DNA of 41,224 bases from Rhizaria sp. SCN 62-66 (GCA_001724265.1 MEDY01000278.1:1-41224); one strand, 5' to 3'; shown: positions 9,457-21,196, numbered from the stretch's first letter. Notes: generated from the letters alone by a model not told the origin. Program-made: numbers and translations.

Positions 9457-10241
9457 AAGAGGCCTGTGTTGCGGGGCGTAAAAGACCGAAGCTTGTGGTT
9501 CGTGGGAGCAGAACGGAGTGTTTGTGAAGTCCTGGTTGGCTACGGAGGTGACAGGAGAGAAACGAACGTCTTTTGAGTCTTGTGGTCATACAGGAAAAGT
9601 ATTAATAACAGTTATACAAATTCACAGAAAAGTATCATCCGTCAAGAAAGAAACATTCCAAAAAACGATGAGTTGAACCCGCTATAGCCTCTTCTTTGGC
9701 GGGTCAGAGTCGAGTGCTTTGCGACCACCTCCTACACGATTTTTTGCGAACCCAGGCCAGCGAGCAGTCAACTCAGGTGGTGGGGCAATGTTTGAATTGG
9801 GCCATCTTGGAACAGAGTTGTCGCCGCGTATGTTCGTAGGATACGAATATATTTGCTGCTACAGGATAGAAATTTGATGCGCACATACCATGTTTAAATT
9901 TCAATTCTCTTAGATGCTTCTGTAGCTCTCAAATTCAATTTTGCCATGGTCAATTGCTTTGAGCGCGCTTGCCCTCCGCCCAGTTCATTTCATGTTGTGT
10001 CTCGCCAGTGCCTCTCCTTTAACCTCATCATCTCTTAATTTTCTCACTTTACACACTTTACAAATTCTATCTGTTGTTGTTATTATATGTAGCTCGAAGG
10101 TTCTACCCTTCCAGCGCTCTCTTTTCTTGAGCTCACTCAAACAGCTCTCGCATCGCACAGAGCACCGCCTCTGCCGCCCGCTCCCCAGGTCCCCGCGCTT
10201 CCTGCTCGGCTGGGCGAGACGTGCCCGCGTACCGCAGCCGC
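9457..10241. promoter_or_regulatory. Divergent promoter region between the MGCGSSK gene and AHI1
   Basis: This 785-bp AT-rich spacer lies between two divergent ATGs. The last 250 bases before AHI1 are pyrimidine-rich on the plus strand. A seven-base inverted repeat, ACCACCT at 9724-9730 and AGGTGGT at 9775-9781, could be a factor site. A plus-strand frame from about 9941 runs into the AHI1 exon in another phase and is judged spurious. Confidence 0.5.
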
Positions 10242-13200
10242 ATGTCTCACGCGCTCACCGGCGCCCCGTACCCGCCGGGCGGCCCCGGCGCCAGCGGCTC
10301 GCAGTTGCCTCACTTGCCCGACCCCAGTCCCAGCTCTTCACTGTCGCCCAACGGTGCACAGCCGCAACAGCCGGCGTCATCCTCTGCGGCGCCCGTGTTT
10401 GGCCCCACGTCGCCGCCGCACCCCTCGTTGTTTGCCGCCCCGATGATGTCGTCCTCGTCCTCGTCCTCGTACCCGGCCGACTCGGTCTATAACTATAACA
10501 ACTCGGGCGCCGCTAACGGCTCTGCTACCAACGTGCCCGGGGCCAGCGCCGCGGCCGTGTCCGCCGCGCCCGGCGAGGACATCCGCTCAATCATCGCCGC
10601 GGCCCGCGCCACGGCCCCCGTCCCTGGAGCCGGAGCGGCTGGGTCGCCGCAGGCGGTGGGCGTCGAGGGCTATCCTCTATCACAACCGCGGTCACAGTAT
10701 CCGCAGTCGCAATACCCGCAGGCGGCGCAGGCCGTGCCGTGGGCGCAGCAGGGCGCGGGGTCGGCCTGGGAGCAGCAGGGCTCGGCGGGCTACAACGACC
10801 CGCGGCTTGTGTTGGGCGCCCCACCGATGAACTCGGCCTCGGTCGCGCTCTCCTCGCCAGTCGAAACGTACGTCAATTCACTAAACAAGAACAAAGCGGG
10901 GATATGTCTTCTTCCAGGAAATATATATTGACAATAACAATATTACAATTTATTAGTGCTTCTGATCAATACGCTCACACATCTTTGTAACGTCTATTTC
11001 TTACTTGAATCACAACTTCAGCCTGCCTGGTGCCACGGTGGCTCTGCGTCCGGGCCCGCAGTCGCCCTTCACGTCCGACCTGGCCACGGGCATTGGCGGC
11101 GCGGGCGGGCTCTCGGCCATGTCTGCGCGCCCCTCTGCGGCGCCGCTGTGCTGCTGCTGCGACTCGGGCGACTGTTGCGATTGTTGCCTCACCAACACCT
11201 TCCTGGCGCCGTGTCTGCGCGCGTGGGTCGACGCCACGACGGGCTCGGGCGCCTCGGCCGCGCGCCATGAGATGCGCCACGGCGTGTTGCTGCCGCTGGA
11301 CGCGGCGACCGCGGGCGCCAACTCGGCCGCGGCCCGCGAGCGCGTGGCGCTCTTCCGCGCGCGCCACGCGCAGGCCGTCGTCACGCGCGCGCTCTCGCCC
11401 TACCGCGCGCTGCTCGCGGCCGCCCGCGCGCGCGGCGCCCCCGCGGCGCTGGCCGCGCCCGCCGCGCCGCCAGTCTCGCTCACGGTCGCCGTGCGCGGCG
11501 CCGACGCGCTGGAGCCGCGCCGCGGGCTGCGCTTCCCGGCCGTGCGCGTGCACGTCGTCGACCTGCGCACGGGCGCGTACCTGGCCCCGTCCGCGCTGTT
11601 CCCGGCCGATTTGGCGAGCTACGGCGCGCAGTTCCAGCAGCAGGAGCAGCAGGACGGCGGGATGCTGCAGCAGCGCGTGCACGTGACCGCGGGCGGCGCC
11701 GCGCTGCCGTGGGTGCCCGCGCAGTGGACTGAAGCCGTCGACCTGCGCACAATGGCCGGGCAAGACTACTCGCGCGGGCGCGGGCGGGCCGGCGCGGCGG
11801 CCACGGCGGCGCGGCTCGCGCAGAGCAGGGGCGGCGAGGCGGCCGGCGATGTTTTCTCTGATATGCTGCGCAAGGGCTCCAACAACTACAACAACGGCGA
11901 CGGCAACGGCGCGGCCGCAAATGATAGCGACAGCGACGACGACTGCGGAGACAACGACGGCGGCGACAGCGACGACGACGGCAACAGCCCCGAGGGCAGC
12001 TTGCTCCGCAGCCGCAAGGGCACCAGCAGCTCCAGCTCCGGCTCCAAGAACGGTGACGGTGCGAACGTGCTGGTGCAGCGCGGGTCCTACGAGCCGCGGT
12101 GGACGGGCACGGGCTCCGTCCTACAGTTCCCCGACCTCTTACTATCGGACCTGCTCACGCCCTCGGCGCTGCTGCTGTTCGAGCTGCTGGACCTGGGCGG
12201 CCCGCTGTCGCCCGCGCTGCTGGCGCATCCTGAGTCAGACCCCGCCGTCTCGCGTCCCGACGCGCGTATCGCCTGGGCCTTTACGGTCCTGCAGAAGGCC
12301 CCCGTGCGCGGCTCGGGCCCCATGGGCTCGGGCACAAGCGCCGACGGCACCGCGCCCGCGGCGGCGTGGCCTGGCGCGAGTATGTTCAACACGGGTCCCG
12401 CGCGCCTGCAGCTGTACCGCTACACGCACGCGCCCGGCGCCTTCGCGGCCGCGCACCGGCCCGCGACGCCGCTGGTCTACTACGAGTGGGTATGGCAGAA
12501 AAATACGGCGCGCGTGCCCTACCCCTCGACGCTCTACACCGTCATCGGCGGACTGCCCCCGCCCGCGCTCGTCCGCGACTTGACGCTGGGTACCGCGCTG
12601 GGCCCCGCCTCGGGCTTCGCGGCCGCGGCCGGCGGCTGGGCCATCCCGCCCGAGGTGGCCAAGCAGCTGCAGCCGCACGACGTGGCCGTGCTGGCCGCGC
12701 TCGCCGCGGGCGCCCGCGCCGACGCCCAGGCGCGCCAGCTCGAGGCGCGCCGCCTCGCGCTGCTGGAGCGGCTGCTGGCCGTGTACTCACGCGCGGTCCA
12801 CGCCACTGGGCTCGCGCGGCCCGGCCGTGGCGGCGCGTCGCCCGCCCTTGTACGGCCGCCGCGGCTCGACGCGCGCCTCACCGAGCTGCTCTGCGGGCCG
12901 CAGGGCTGCTCCGCGCTGGCCTTCTCGCCGTCGGGGCTCATCCTTGCCGGCGCGTGCGGTGAGACGTTCAACTTCTGCATCAAGCTGTGGGAGTACGCGC
13001 CGATGCAGGAGCTGGCGCCGGGCGCCGCGGGCCACGCCGCGGCGCGCGCGCTTGCGCTCGGCGCGCTGGGCCCTCTCGCGCGCTCGTGGCGCCTGCTGCA
13101 GACGCTGCGCGGCCACAACGCGCTTATCCACGACGTGGCGTGGAGCCCCGACGGGCGCGAGCTCGTCTCGGCCTCAGCCGACGGCACCGCGATGGTGTGG

Positions 13201-15867
13201 GCCGTCGACTCGGAGGCGCTCCACGGCGCCTCGCTGCGCGCTGTCGACGAGCTGCGCCGCTCCGGGGGCGGGCTCACCGCCGCCGCGCTCGAGAGCAGCA
13301 GCGCCAGCACTAAGACGACGCCGCTGGTGGTCCCCGCGCCGGACCCGGCGGAGCTGGCGGTGCAGATGGCGGCACGCGCGAAGCTGTCCGCGCGGTCCAC
13401 GCCCGTGCTGGTGCTGCAGCACCTCACGTTCGTGTACGCGGCCAAGTTCTACGCCCCCAAGACGGAGCTGCGCGACGCCTACGGCGCGCCGCTGCCCGCC
13501 GAGCTGGCACCGCCGCCGCTGCTGCTCACGGGCGCCTTTGACGGCCGCGTGCGCGTGTGGTCTCGCGACGGCGCGCTGCTCGCCGTGCTCTCAGACGCCC
13601 CCATGCCCGCCGCCAGCGCGACTGGCGGCGCCAACACTGGCGCGCTGTCTGCGCGGGGCTCGCTGCACGCGGCGTCGGTGTCGGCCGAGGCGGAGCTCAT
13701 GCGCCAGGGCCTGCGCCCGGGCTCGGGCCGCGTGACCAACACGGCGGCCGCGGCGTCGCTGTCGTACACGGCCGCGCTCTCGGCCGCGTCACGCGCCGTG
13801 CTGTCGCCCGAGGTGTCGCAGGGCATGTACCTCTCCACGGTCGCCGACTCGGTCGACCAGGTCGCCGCGCTGCTCGCGCCCTCCTCCGCCGCGCTCGTCC
13901 CGTCCTCCGCGGCCCCCGGTGGCACTGCTCGTGGCGCGACTGGCATGAGTGGTGCAGCGGACGCGGCGCTGTTTGCGCAGTCGCCCGAGTCGCTGCCGCC
14001 CGGCGCGGCGCGCATCAACGCGTTGCTGGTCGCGCCCGGCGGCGGCAAGTTCTACACGGCCGACGCGCTGGGCCGCGTGCGGCTCTGGGAGGACCTGCAC
14101 GCCTTTGCACCCGTGCTGTTGCACACGGCCGACTTTGCGGGCGCGGGCATCTCGCCCGACGCCGTCGCCGCGGCCTCGGTCGTCGGCTCCGCAGTCGCGC
14201 TCGCGCAGGCCCAGGACCTGGACCTGCCCAGTCCCGATCTGGCCGAGGTTGCAGGCACTTTCGGCGGCGGCCACGCCTTCGCGCCGACGACGGCGGGCAG
14301 GCACCTCTTCTCGGGTGGCGCGCGCGTCAACGGACTCACCGCGCTCGAGTGGCGCTCACGCTTCCGCGTCTTCCGCACCATGTCCGCCTCGACCGAGAGC
14401 GCCGGCGGCGGGGTGGGGATCGCACCCGCGGCCGTGTCGTCGCTGGCGCTGGTGCCGCGGCCGCTGCCCGAGGCCGTGCTCGCGCTCTCGCACAGCAACG
14501 CCGTGTACTCGCTGCCGCTCACACAGATCACCGAGCCGCCGCGCGTGCTCGCCAACGCCGCGGGCTTCACCGCGCGTTCACAGCACCTCGCGCTCGCGCT
14601 GTCGCCCTGCGGCAGTACTCTGATCGCCGGCTCGGAGGACGGACGCGCGTACGTGTTTGACATCGCGCCCGAGGCCGCCGACGCGCTCGCGGCAGACCCG
14701 CCGCGCCCGGCCCCACCCGCGGCGCGCTCATCCCCCGGCCGCCTGTCGTACGTCGTCGAGGCGGGCTTCCCGCTGCCGCTGCGCGCCGTGGCCTGGAGCT
14801 CGGCGCTGCATGTGGCGGCTCTCGGCGCGTTCGGCGGCAACTACCCCGTCGTCATCATGGGACCCTCGCGGTCTGCCGCTACGCTCGCCGCCGCTGCCAA
14901 GGAGGACATGCAGCAGCAAAACCAACAACAGCATGGTCCTGTCGCCGGTGCGAGCGGTGCGCTGCCTCCGCTGCGCGGCGACTACGGCTCTGGGCTGACC
15001 CGGTCCGCGGCGCCGGAGCAGAGCGCGGCCAGCTCGACCGCGCTGGTACAGTGGGAGTCGCCCGGGCTGGCGGCCGCGCGCGAGGCCGCCATGGCGCGCG
15101 TCGCGGCCCGCATGCGCGCGCGCTACGGCATCGACCTACACGACACCAGCGCGCCCATTGTGCCCGTCTCCGCGCGCTCCGCACTGCAAGCGCAGGGACA
15201 GGAACAGGGGCTGAGGCAACCGGAGGTGGAGCACGCGTCGCGCGGGCTCGAGCTGCTGCCGCCGCCCGCCACGGCCTCGGTGGCGCCCGCCAAGACGGAC
15301 GGGCCGCTGGGGACGCATATCACACCCCCCAAGCCCGCGCCCGGCGGCGGCCACAGCAGCAGCCTTAGCGCCCGGGGCAGCGGGGGCGCCGCGAACGGCT
15401 TCACGCCGCCGTCGACCAACAGCAACGCGCACTCGGACAACAATAGCGCCGCGAGCGCCAGCGCCAGTGCGAGCGCGGCTGCGGCGACCACCGCGGCGCC
15501 GGGCTCGGCAGGCTCGCGCTCCGGCGCGGGGTCCCGCCTCAACGCCGGCTCAGGCTCCGCCTCGGTCTCGCGCCTCACCGCGGACGGCCCCGGCTCCGGT
15601 GTCGGTGCGACTGGGGCGAGGCCGCTGTCGGGCTCTGGCGCCGGCGCGGGCTCGGCTGGGGCCAGGCCCGGGGCCGGGCTCGACGCCTCGCGGCCGCGCA
15701 CGGCCACGACCCCTGCGCCCGCCTCTACTATGGGCGGGGCGGGGGCCGGGGAGCCGATGACACCGGTGCAGCGTCGGCTGGAACAGGAGATGTCCGAGCA
15801 CAGCGGAGGTTCGCTGCCGGGCACACCCGAGGGTCCGAACGATAACACGGAGCCGGGACTGTTTTAA
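10242..15867 (+). CDS. AHI1: Jouberin/AHI1 orthologue, WD40 protein of the ciliary transition zone
   Basis: Exon 1 is 10242-10867 and exon 2 is 11022-15867 (TAA stop); 1823 residues, longer than the animal protein through low-complexity ends. The pre-WD region matches AHI1 in order: a VRVHVVDLRTGAYL strand near residue 385, LLLFELLDLG, IAWAF, RLQLYRY, and YPSTLYTVIGGLPPP near 715. WD repeats follow from about residue 840: LRGHNALIHDVAWSPDG, VLQHLTFVYAAKFY, LTGAFDGRVRVW, FYTADALGRVRLW and LIAGSEDGRAYVF. The VLQH-FVY-AKF and GSEDG blocks are typical of this family. AHI1 works at the transition zone with other Joubert-syndrome proteins. Residues 1-208 are Ser/Pro/Gln-rich; a CCCC-DSGDCCDCC cluster sits near 255; the last 300 residues are Ser/Gly/Ala-rich. 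No SH3 domain, present in mammalian AHI1, is seen. It converges on a kinesin-2 gene. Confidence 0.9.
10868..11021 (+). other. Intron of AHI1 (154 nt)
   Basis: The donor GTACGT at 10868 follows two bases of a Thr codon (phase 2), and the acceptor CTTCAG ends at 11021. The joined reading is SSPVET-LPGATV. The intron is AT-rich between two GC-rich exons. Confidence 0.88.
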
Positions 15868-16235
15868 CACAAGACTCAGCACAAGGATCGCATTATGACT
15901 ACATATCTCATATGGTATGAGAACAAAAATTATGTTACTTTAGCAAGAAACGAATAATCGTATGTGCACTATTTCGGACGTACGATAAAAGAATACATTT
16001 CTTTAGATTAGCACATTTATTTCATTATCAAGTACATTGTACGTGTACGTACATGGCACACATGTTTGGAGAGATATCATCATTTGTATTACTAAAATTA
16101 CGACTAAGTAAACGACTTTTAAAAAATTATACATGAGGCAGCGGGCGAACTAAACACATTTTCAATCTTGAATAATTGGCCTCACTTCTAACATGACTGA
16201 CAGATAAACAACTGGCTGCGCTACACACTGCACAC
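15868..16235. other. Convergent 3' spacer between AHI1 and kinesin-2
   Basis: This is a 368-bp AT-rich spacer. TTTATT at 16016-16021 (AATAAA on the minus strand) is a candidate polyadenylation signal for kinesin-2, about 215 bases past its stop. No other feature was seen. Confidence 0.55.
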
Positions 16236-18817
16236 TCAAAAGTTCCTGTTGCCGCCGCGGCCGTAAAGGTCGTCCTCGCCCTGTCCGCTGAGGTAGCCGC
16301 CGCTCATGCCGTGGTGGTCGTCCTGGACGGAGAAGCCGTCCCGGGCGGCGGCGCGCACGTCCTCGATGTCGCGCGTGGTGCGCTCGGCGCCGTCGAGCCC
16401 CAGATCGAGAATGTTCTTGGCGGCGAAGCGCAGGCCCGACGCGCCCGCGGCGCGCTGGCGGCGCTCGAAGTTGGTCACGGGCCTGGGCGCGCCCTCGTGG
16501 ACGGACTCGGGCCGCGTGAGCGACTTGGAGGCCACGCGGAAGTCGAACCCGCGCGCCGTGTACGTGAGCTGCTCCTGGTCCCACACGGCGCGCGAGCGCA
16601 TCATGGCCTCTTGCTCGGGCGGGATAAAGTGCTTGACGAGCAGCAGCTGGAACTCGAGGTGACGCTTGAGCTCCTGCACGTGATCGTAGAGGTCCTTGCG
16701 CTCGCGCTGCACGTACTGCTGCGCGTCCGCCGACGCCTGCTTCGCGGCGCGGTACTCGTCGCGCAGCTTCTCCAGCTTGCGCTGCAGAATCTGCACAGTC
16801 TCGCTTGCCTTGTTCGAGCGCTGCAACGCCATGTTGTATTCCTCTTCCTTGGCCTTGACCGCAAGCTTCTGCGCCTCCATCGCGCGCTCCTGTGAGTGAA
16901 CCGTGTTTATGAGACAGGAAATAACACAAAAAAGAGAAGTAAGAGTCGAACGGAGATAGAGTGAGGTCAGAGAGAAAACATCAATTTAGATTCTGAGCGT
17001 ATACCAATTGCATTTTTGTGATGGAGTGATAACACAGGAATAAGATATGATATAGTCCGTGACGTACGTGATCCTGGATCTCGGCCATGCGCTTCTCGAG
17101 CGCCTCGCCGTCCCTGCGCGCCTGCTCGGCGGTCTCACGGTCCATCTGCAGCCGCTCCTCGGCCAGCTGCAGCTGTGCCGCGATCTCGCGCTTGGTGCGC
17201 TGCTGCTGCTCCAGCAGGCGCGCGCGCTCGGCCAATTGGTGCTCCGTCGCGGCCGCCTTGGACTGCACCTCCTGCTGCAGCTCGTACAGCTGCCGCGCCT
17301 CCTCCTGGTGCCGCGCGAGCAGCTCCTCGCGCTTCTTGAGCGACTCCTGCTCGACCTGGTCCAGCTCTTCCTTGGCCACGCCCTGCACCTCGACCTTCTC
17401 CGTGATCTTGACGCGCTCGATCACGCCGCCGCCGCCCGCGCCGCCGCCCAGCGAGACGCCGCGCGAGGCGTACTCGCCGTTGCCCGCGGCCATGTCGTCC
17501 GTCGCCTCCAGCGCCGCGCGCAGACGCTTGATCTCGTCCTAACCGCAAGGAAACAATGGTTGAGGTCAAATGTGATTGGTACAGTTGTGAGTAAAATAAA
17601 AGGTTGCAATATAATTTGGGTGTAGTTTGTGTAAATTTCAATACAATAAAGACTCAACACATGTTACGTTGCGTGTTATAAGTATAATCAAATATCATGC
17701 GTGTCACGCGTACTTGGTACTCGCGCAGAAGACCGTCCTTGGGGTCCTCGTTGACGCGCGGCTTGTTTTTGATCAGCTTGGCACGCGACGCAAAGCGCAT
17801 CGTCTCGGTCGTCTCGTCGACGTTGTAGTCCGCGGGGCCAACGTTGGCGATCATCACGGTCTTAGTGTTGCCGCCGAGCGAGTCCATCAAGAGGCGGGTC
17901 AGCTGCGACTCGCGGTAGGGGATATGCGTCGCCGAGCGCGACGTGAGCGCCGAGATGACCTGGCCCAGGGTCATGAGCGACAGGTTGATCAGAATGCCTT
18001 CCTTAAGGCGCTGCCCCGTGGCCTGCGTTTTGGCCTGGCGCTCGGAGCCGGCCAGGTCGACCAGGTTGAGCTTGCCGAGGCGGATGTGCGCCTCGCCGTC
18101 CTCACGCACCATCGACGTCTCCACCGTCAGTGTAAAGATGCAATGCGAGCGCGACGAGCCCGGGTTCATCTTAGTCGCGCCCACCGCGCGGTGCGCCTTG
18201 GACATCGCCAGGTACTTGAGGCAGTCGGCGGAGGACTTGACGACGTGCTTGGCGGCGCCGACGACGACGAAGCCGCCGTCGGGCGAAGCCTTGAGCTGGA
18301 GCTTCGCTCGCTCCTGGCCGCGGACCGTCTCGCGCAGCAGGTCCATGACGTCCTCCTGGTAGATCTCAACGCACTGGCACGACACCAGGAACTGGTTCTG
18401 CGGATTTTTGGCCTGCTCGGTGGCGATGTGGGAGAAGATGTGGTCGAACGTGCGCGGGTTCACGCCGCGGAGCGCGTCGTCCGTGAACACGCCCTCCATG
18501 GTGTGCGTCTTGCCCGTGCCCGTCTGGCCGTACGCGAAGACCGTGCCGTTGTAGCCCTGCAGCACGAAGTCGACGATCTGTGCGACGGCGCGCACGTAGA
18601 CTTCCTCCTGTGTCGAGCTTTGAGAGAAGACGGCGTCGTAGGTGAACTCCTTCGGCTGCCCGTTGGCGTTCGCGCGTGGGTCGCGGATAATAATGCGGTG
18701 CGAGGCCTCGTCAACGGTGACAATGTCGGCGTTGCCGTTGGACTGCTCCTCTGAGTTGAGGGGACGGCAGCGCACGACGACCTGCACGCTCTCGCCCTTT
18801 TCTTTGTCGGATGACAT
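16236..18817 (-). CDS. KIF3: Kinesin-2 motor subunit (KIF3/FLA10 type), anterograde intraflagellar transport
   Basis: There are three exons, 18817-17714, 17538-17068 and 16889-16236 (TGA), giving 742 residues, the usual kinesin-2 length. The motor domain has the P-loop GQTGTGKTHTM, switch I NPGSSRSH and switch II DLAGSE, then HIPYRESQLTRLLMDSLGG and the kinesin-2 neck NKPRVNEDPKDGLLREYQ continuing into DEIKRLR. Exon 2 is a coiled coil. Exon 3 carries two C-terminal signatures of kinesin-2 heavy chains, HFIPPEQEAMMRSRAVWDQE and a NILDLGLDGAERTTRD-like block. This separates it from other kinesins. Paralogue (A or B) cannot be decided. Kinesin-2 carries IFT trains and membrane cargo toward microtubule plus ends. 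NLSLMTLG replaces the common NLSLSTLG. The neighbour AHI1 is also ciliary. Confidence 0.95.
16890..17067 (-). other. Kinesin-2 intron 2 (178 nt)
   Basis: The donor is GTACGT at 17067 after the codons for IQDH, and the acceptor ACTCACAG ends at 16890. The phase is 0. The next exon begins ERAMEAQKL and continues the coiled coil. Confidence 0.88.
17539..17713 (-). other. Kinesin-2 intron 1 (175 nt)
   Basis: The donor is GTACGC at 17713 after LLREYQ, and the acceptor GCGGTTAG ends at 17539. The phase is 0. The joined LLREYQ-DEIKRLR sequence restores the kinesin-2 neck, which strongly supports this boundary. Confidence 0.92.
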
Positions 18818-19444
18818 CTTGAAAGCGCGAGCTGAGGTAGAGTTATGCAGTAGAACAAGAAAATAACAGAAACAATGTCAGAAATGCATGTTTAAAATTC
18901 ATGTTTGCCTGGTAGCAATGAAGATTGAACGCATCGTGAAGCAGGAGAGTCGGATATTTAGGGTCATCAAGGACGCTAACAAGGCGCGAGGCAAAGTCAA
19001 GCAGGAACCGGACCTGCAAAGCACTAGACAAGAGCAAATAACGCTATAATTTAAAAAATAGATACTAAACTCAACGTTAATACCGACAGCCGAAGATACG
19101 CTTCTTGAAAACGGTCTTATTATGACGTAAATCTCATTGGCGTTTTGCAAAGCAACGGCTCTCTTTTGAACCGCCCATTGGCCAGGCGAGTCGTCACAAA
19201 CTGCGGCCTCTGAACACAGTGATATGTACCGCATCGTAAATTCCGTTGCTTGCTATAATGCACGCACTACCATATACTACAAGCTCTATTTTATTTATTC
19301 TTTCTTTGACGCCGTGTGAGGACTTTGCCACATAGCGATATACCTTCCGTAAATCTCCCCTCTCGCTCACCAAGCAAGGTCTCAACTGCTTACTTTGCTC
19401 TTGGTTATTGCCTCGTCCTGTTTTCATTTCCCTTTTTAGACTCG
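18818..19444. promoter_or_regulatory. Divergent promoter region between kinesin-2 and the mitochondrial membrane protein gene
   Basis: This 627-bp spacer separates two divergent ATGs. The side near 19280-19440 has T-rich and CT-rich stretches on the plus strand. A short charged ORF lies inside it at 18888-19049. No clear TATA box was recognised. Confidence 0.45.
18888..19049 (+). CDS. Short ORF, 53 residues, doubtful
   Basis: A plus-strand ATG at 18888 (second ATG at 18918) opens a frame to TAA at 19047-19049. The product is basic and charged, with two VKQE tetrapeptides (IVKQES and KVKQEP), each fitting the sumoylation consensus. Local GC is higher than in the surrounding spacer. No family is recognised, and its place in a shared promoter region makes chance equally likely. 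It could be an upstream transcript, a small peptide gene or an exon fragment. Confidence 0.2.
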   Translation: MFKIHVCLVAMKIERIVKQESRIFRVIKDANKARGKVKQEPDLQSTRQEQITL

Positions 19445-21196
19445 ATGCTCGGTCGCAGCACCTCCGTTGCCTCCCGCCTGGCGCAGCTGGGCCACGCCGC
19501 CCTCGCGCACCCCAAGGCCGCGACCCGCTTCCTGGCCACCGCGCCCGCCCTCACCAAGGCCCTCAACGCCCGCACCTCCGCCGCCACTGTCCGCGTCCCT
19601 GCTGCTGCTGTTGCGCCTGCGATGGCCTCCGCGTCCGCGATGCTGAAGCCCCGCGTGCAGCTATTCCACTCGCTGTCCTCGCGTGCCCACGCCCGCTCCC
19701 CGCTCGCCTCTCTGCTGCGCCCGGCCCCCGTTGCCGCAACTTCCTCCGCTTCCTCGGCCGTCTCGGCCGCGGTCGCGCCCGTCGTCGCGGCTCCCGCGCG
19801 CGCCAAGTCCAGCGGCTGGGGCGCGGGCCTGGAGAAGAACCGCAAGTCCCTGTCTGACATTGAGGTGGCGGCGCTCGAGTCGGACGCGACCGTGGACAAG
19901 ATCGTCATCTACGAGATGCCGCCCACCGTTGTGGACAAGCTTAAGCGGCACATGTACGCCGCCGTGGGCACGGCCGTGCTGTACCCCATCGCCGTCTCGG
20001 TCATGAACTCGTACATCGCGTACCCGTACACGATCGGCGTGTCGCTGGTGGGCGCGCTGCTCTGCTTGCGCCAGATCAGCAACATCTTCGCGCTCCAGAT
20101 GGCCGTTAAAAAGATGACGGTGATCTGGCCCAGCGAGGACGAGCTCGCGCAGGACCGCGCTGAGGACTACGAGGCGCGCGCTGCGCTTAACCTGCGCGAG
20201 ACTGAGTCGCGTAACATGTACATGGTCGAGATGGAGGCGCGCAAGGAGGCCGCGGCGGCGCAGGAGCAGGCGCTACGCGAGGGCAAGTCTGAGGAGGAGG
20301 CCGCCGCCCTGGCGCGCGAGATCGTTGCGCAGAGCACGCCGATGATCGAGGCCGAGAGCGAGGAGATGTCCGCCATGCCCTCGCGGCTCATCATCCACCG
20401 TCTCGGCAACCCGTTCTCGCGCAGCGGCTCCGTCATCGAGGTCGACCCCACCAAGATCAAGACCCGCAAGCTCGGCCCCAACGCACAGGTACGCCAATAG
20501 CAAGTGCGAAGTTCTGGTTTATATGAGCAATTATTGAGGATTATTTGTTGTCTTGTTTAAAAATATCTGTGTTTTCATACGAGATTTATATAGTGTGTCA
20601 ATATCATATCATCTTGCGCTTCATGTTCTCACTTGCCATTTTTGCTTTGTTTCGTTTTGTTTTTGCTCTGTCACTCAGGTCGAGATCCCCCTGGTGCCCG
20701 AGGACGCCGCTGCGGCCATCGCACAGGACCCCCGCTACGCGGCCATGATGCTGTGGGCCGACGACACGATGCCCATCCTCTTCAACGCCGCCCACGTCAA
20801 GCACATCGGTGCCATGAACCAGCTCATTCAGGTACGCTTTTATACCAACAACAAGATATATCTTGCTCATATAATACCTCTTCAAGATGAAACTTAAGAT
20901 TTCTGTTGCAAACGTTGATATCTACCCACACATGAAACGTGCTATTTTTGACTAATACCACCTTTGTCATATCTTGTCATTTTTCATTGTTACGCACGCA
21001 GGCTGCCAACTCCAACGGTGTTGCCGAGGACCTTAAGGTGTCTCCCATTGGCCGCCGCTGGAACTTCGCGGGCCAGGGCGCTAGTGGTGCTCGCCAGGCT
21101 GCGGCTGCGGCCTCTGCCGGCGCCGCTGCCCCCGGCGCTGCCGCTCCCGGCGCCGCGGGCGCTGCCCCTGGCTCCCCCGCTGCTCCCCAGCAGTAA
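19445..21196 (+). CDS. Mitochondrial inner-membrane protein with a two-helix hairpin (TMEM186/TMEM70-like)
   Basis: There are three exons, 19445-20488, 20679-20831 and 21002-21196 (TAA), giving 463 residues. ATG at 19445 opens an Arg/Ala/Ser-rich presequence (MLGRSTSVASRLAQLGHAA) of mitochondrial type. After an Ala-rich linker, residues about 155-215 hold an IVIYEMPPTVVDKLKRHM lead-in and two hydrophobic helices (AVGTAVLYPIAVSVM and TIGVSLVGALLCLRQI) separated by a short turn. This layout recalls TMEM186/TMEM70/TMEM223-type proteins, which assist assembly of respiratory complexes. A charged helical stretch follows, and then a soluble domain with FSRSGSVIEVDP that continues through exons 2 and 3 to a RRWNFAG motif. 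The C-terminus is Ala/Pro/Gly-rich. Family assignment is tentative; mitochondrial location is better supported. Confidence 0.8.
20489..20678 (+). other. Intron 1 of the mitochondrial membrane protein gene (190 nt)
   Basis: The donor is GTACGC after a CAG codon at 20488, and the acceptor TCACTCAG ends at 20678. The phase is 0. The intron is AT-rich with a T-rich 3' half. Confidence 0.9.
20832..21001 (+). other. Intron 2 of the mitochondrial membrane protein gene (170 nt)
   Basis: The donor is GTACGC after a CAG codon, and the acceptor CACGCAG ends at 21001. The phase is 0. GACTAATAC at about 20949 resembles a branch-point consensus, though it lies some 50 bases upstream of the acceptor. Confidence 0.9.
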
